DNA from: Alphaproteobacteria bacterium
Lineage (GTDB): Bacteria; Pseudomonadota; Alphaproteobacteria; Paracaedibacterales; VGCI01
DNA length: 32,721 nt
Assembly (NCBI GenBank): GCA_021323455.1
Contig: JAJONN010000006.1
Location: 1 to 32,721, forward strand
Direction of reading: 5' to 3'
This document shows, piece by piece, positions 32,138 through 32,721 of this stretch. Each line of letters begins with the position of its first letter. The stretch's first letter is position 1. Position numbers and translations under genes: made by a program. The notes beneath the pieces were generated by a model, which saw nothing but the letters and a program-made list of their open reading frames with translations, did no database searches and was not told the origin of the DNA.

Positions 32138-32721
32138 CTACCCTATTTTCAACGCACCCTTGATATTGACCAGTGGAGATTTCAGGATAATGCCCGAGCC
32201 TGACTCAACATTGACCAATGCCGCTGTTTTCAGGTTAATCAAGCTGGCTGATTGTAAATTGAGCATACCTGCTGATTTCACATTGACCATAGCGGCTGAG
32301 TCCAGATTAAGCGGTCCTGCAGCCTTCACATTGACGACAGCGCTAGACTGTAAGGTCAACGGCGCGGCAGCTTTCACCGTCGTCATGCCCGTGGACTGTA
32401 GGGTAATGTTTCCGGTTGCCTTGATGTTAATATTGCCTGTAACGTCTATCGTCATATTCCCAGCGCCCAGTTTCGTTGTCTGGTTTCCTTTTGAAATTTT
32501 GATTGTGCTGTCTCCGTTGGTAATGGAGAGGGTATGGGCTGCCCCTGGCCCTTTCAGCTCAACCGTACGGTTGCCCTTATCCAAAGTGGTTGTCTCATTG
32601 CCTTTTTTAATATGGATAATGTTATTTCCGTCGGTAAGGGAAAGGGTGTGCGTTGTCCCCGATCCTTTCAAATCAACCATGCGGTTGCCCTTATCCAAAA
32701 TGAGCGTGTCATGCCCGGTAT
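32138..32721 (-). CDS. vgrG: VgrG-type spike protein, C-terminal beta-helix part (5' end outside window)
   Basis: At least 194 residues; the frame is open to the window edge. The sequence is a regular beta-helix: short alternating strands such as GNINIKATGNITLQSTGMTT and VNVKAAGPLNLDSAAM, as in the C-terminal needle (DUF2345/T6SS_Vgr) of VgrG. In front are two 38-residue units (LDKGNRMVDLKGSGTTHTLS and LDKGNRTVELKGPGAAHTLS) and a partial third, clearly duplicated also at DNA level. VgrG trimers form the membrane-piercing spike of type VI or related secretion systems. The gp27/gp5 part is upstream of the window. The PAAR-like partner follows directly. Confidence 0.8.
   Translation of the reverse strand, partial: TGHDTLILDKGNRMVDLKGSGTTHTLSLTDGNNIIHIKKGNETTTLDKGNRTVELKGPGAAHTLSITNGDSTIKISKGNQTTKLGAGNMTIDVTGNINIKATGNITLQSTGMTTVKAAAPLTLQSSAVVNVKAAGPLNLDSAAMVNVKSAGMLNLQSASLINLKTAALVNVESGSGIILKSPLVNIKGALKIG

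Noticed and set aside
1-32721. CRISPR arrays, tRNA or rRNA genes
   Set aside because: No regularly spaced repeats and no tRNA- or rRNA-like conserved sequence was seen on either strand by reading; a tRNAscan or Rfam run could still find a missed small RNA.

Overview
The window looks like a chromosomal segment of an AT-leaning, host-associated alphaproteobacterium, probably a Holosporales/Paracaedibacter-like endosymbiont of protists. This is inferred from gene content, not from any database search. The clues are an alphaproteobacterial-type MutY C-terminus and RpoH, four importers of the metabolite:H+ symporter (MHS) type, a VgrG/PAAR-like injection spike, an NB-ARC/TPR protein, secreted eukaryote-facing proteins, and many genes decaying by small deletions or insertion-sequence debris. 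No rRNA, tRNA or CRISPR array was seen.

Layout. 1-3 kb: the 3' end of mutY; an MHS transporter on the minus strand under a TPP riboswitch, which suggests thiamine or thiamine-precursor uptake; and a stand-alone SagB-type dehydrogenase. 3-5 kb: three lysine-rich proteins, namely a small secreted Cys-rich peptide, a secreted K/E-rich protein, and an SRPBCC gene with a histone-H1-like tail that is broken by a frameshift. 5-6.4 kb: a VapBC toxin-antitoxin pair whose promoter lies between two matching palindromes, and a P-loop kinase-like protein. 6.5-10.3 kb: yejBEF, an oligopeptide ABC importer with overlapping genes and no local yejA. 10.4-12.7 kb: a terminator, a secreted hypothetical protein, and a decayed IS5-family transposase in gene-poor DNA.

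12.7-15.7 kb: a tandem duplication of MHS transporters followed by a small XRE regulator. 16.2-21.2 kb: three copies of an unrecognised protein family (one intact, one frameshifted at a G7 run, one truncated and carrying a stop), mixed with a fourth MHS transporter, a methyltransferase and an IS66-like transposase fragment. 21.2-25.3 kb: a DUF5984-like protein, a metallo-beta-lactamase-fold hydrolase, rpoH, and a CatB/Vat-type acetyltransferase. Two copies of a roughly 165-bp MITE-like element begin inside the stop codons of two different genes.

25.4-30.7 kb holds the most unusual locus: a predicted membrane-anchored regulator (LuxR-type HTH, one transmembrane segment, NB-ARC ATPase, TPRs), frameshifted near its C-terminus, next to a secreted DNA/RNA non-specific endonuclease-like protein with a large unknown C-terminal region and a palindromic site in front of it. 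30.9-32.7 kb: duplicated terminator-like palindromes, a PAAR-like (DUF4280-type) tip protein whose fold appears interrupted by MORN repeats, and the C-terminal part of a VgrG spike that runs off the window.

The overall picture is of a parasite or symbiont that imports host metabolites, carries contact-dependent delivery and secreted effector genes, and is undergoing reductive decay.
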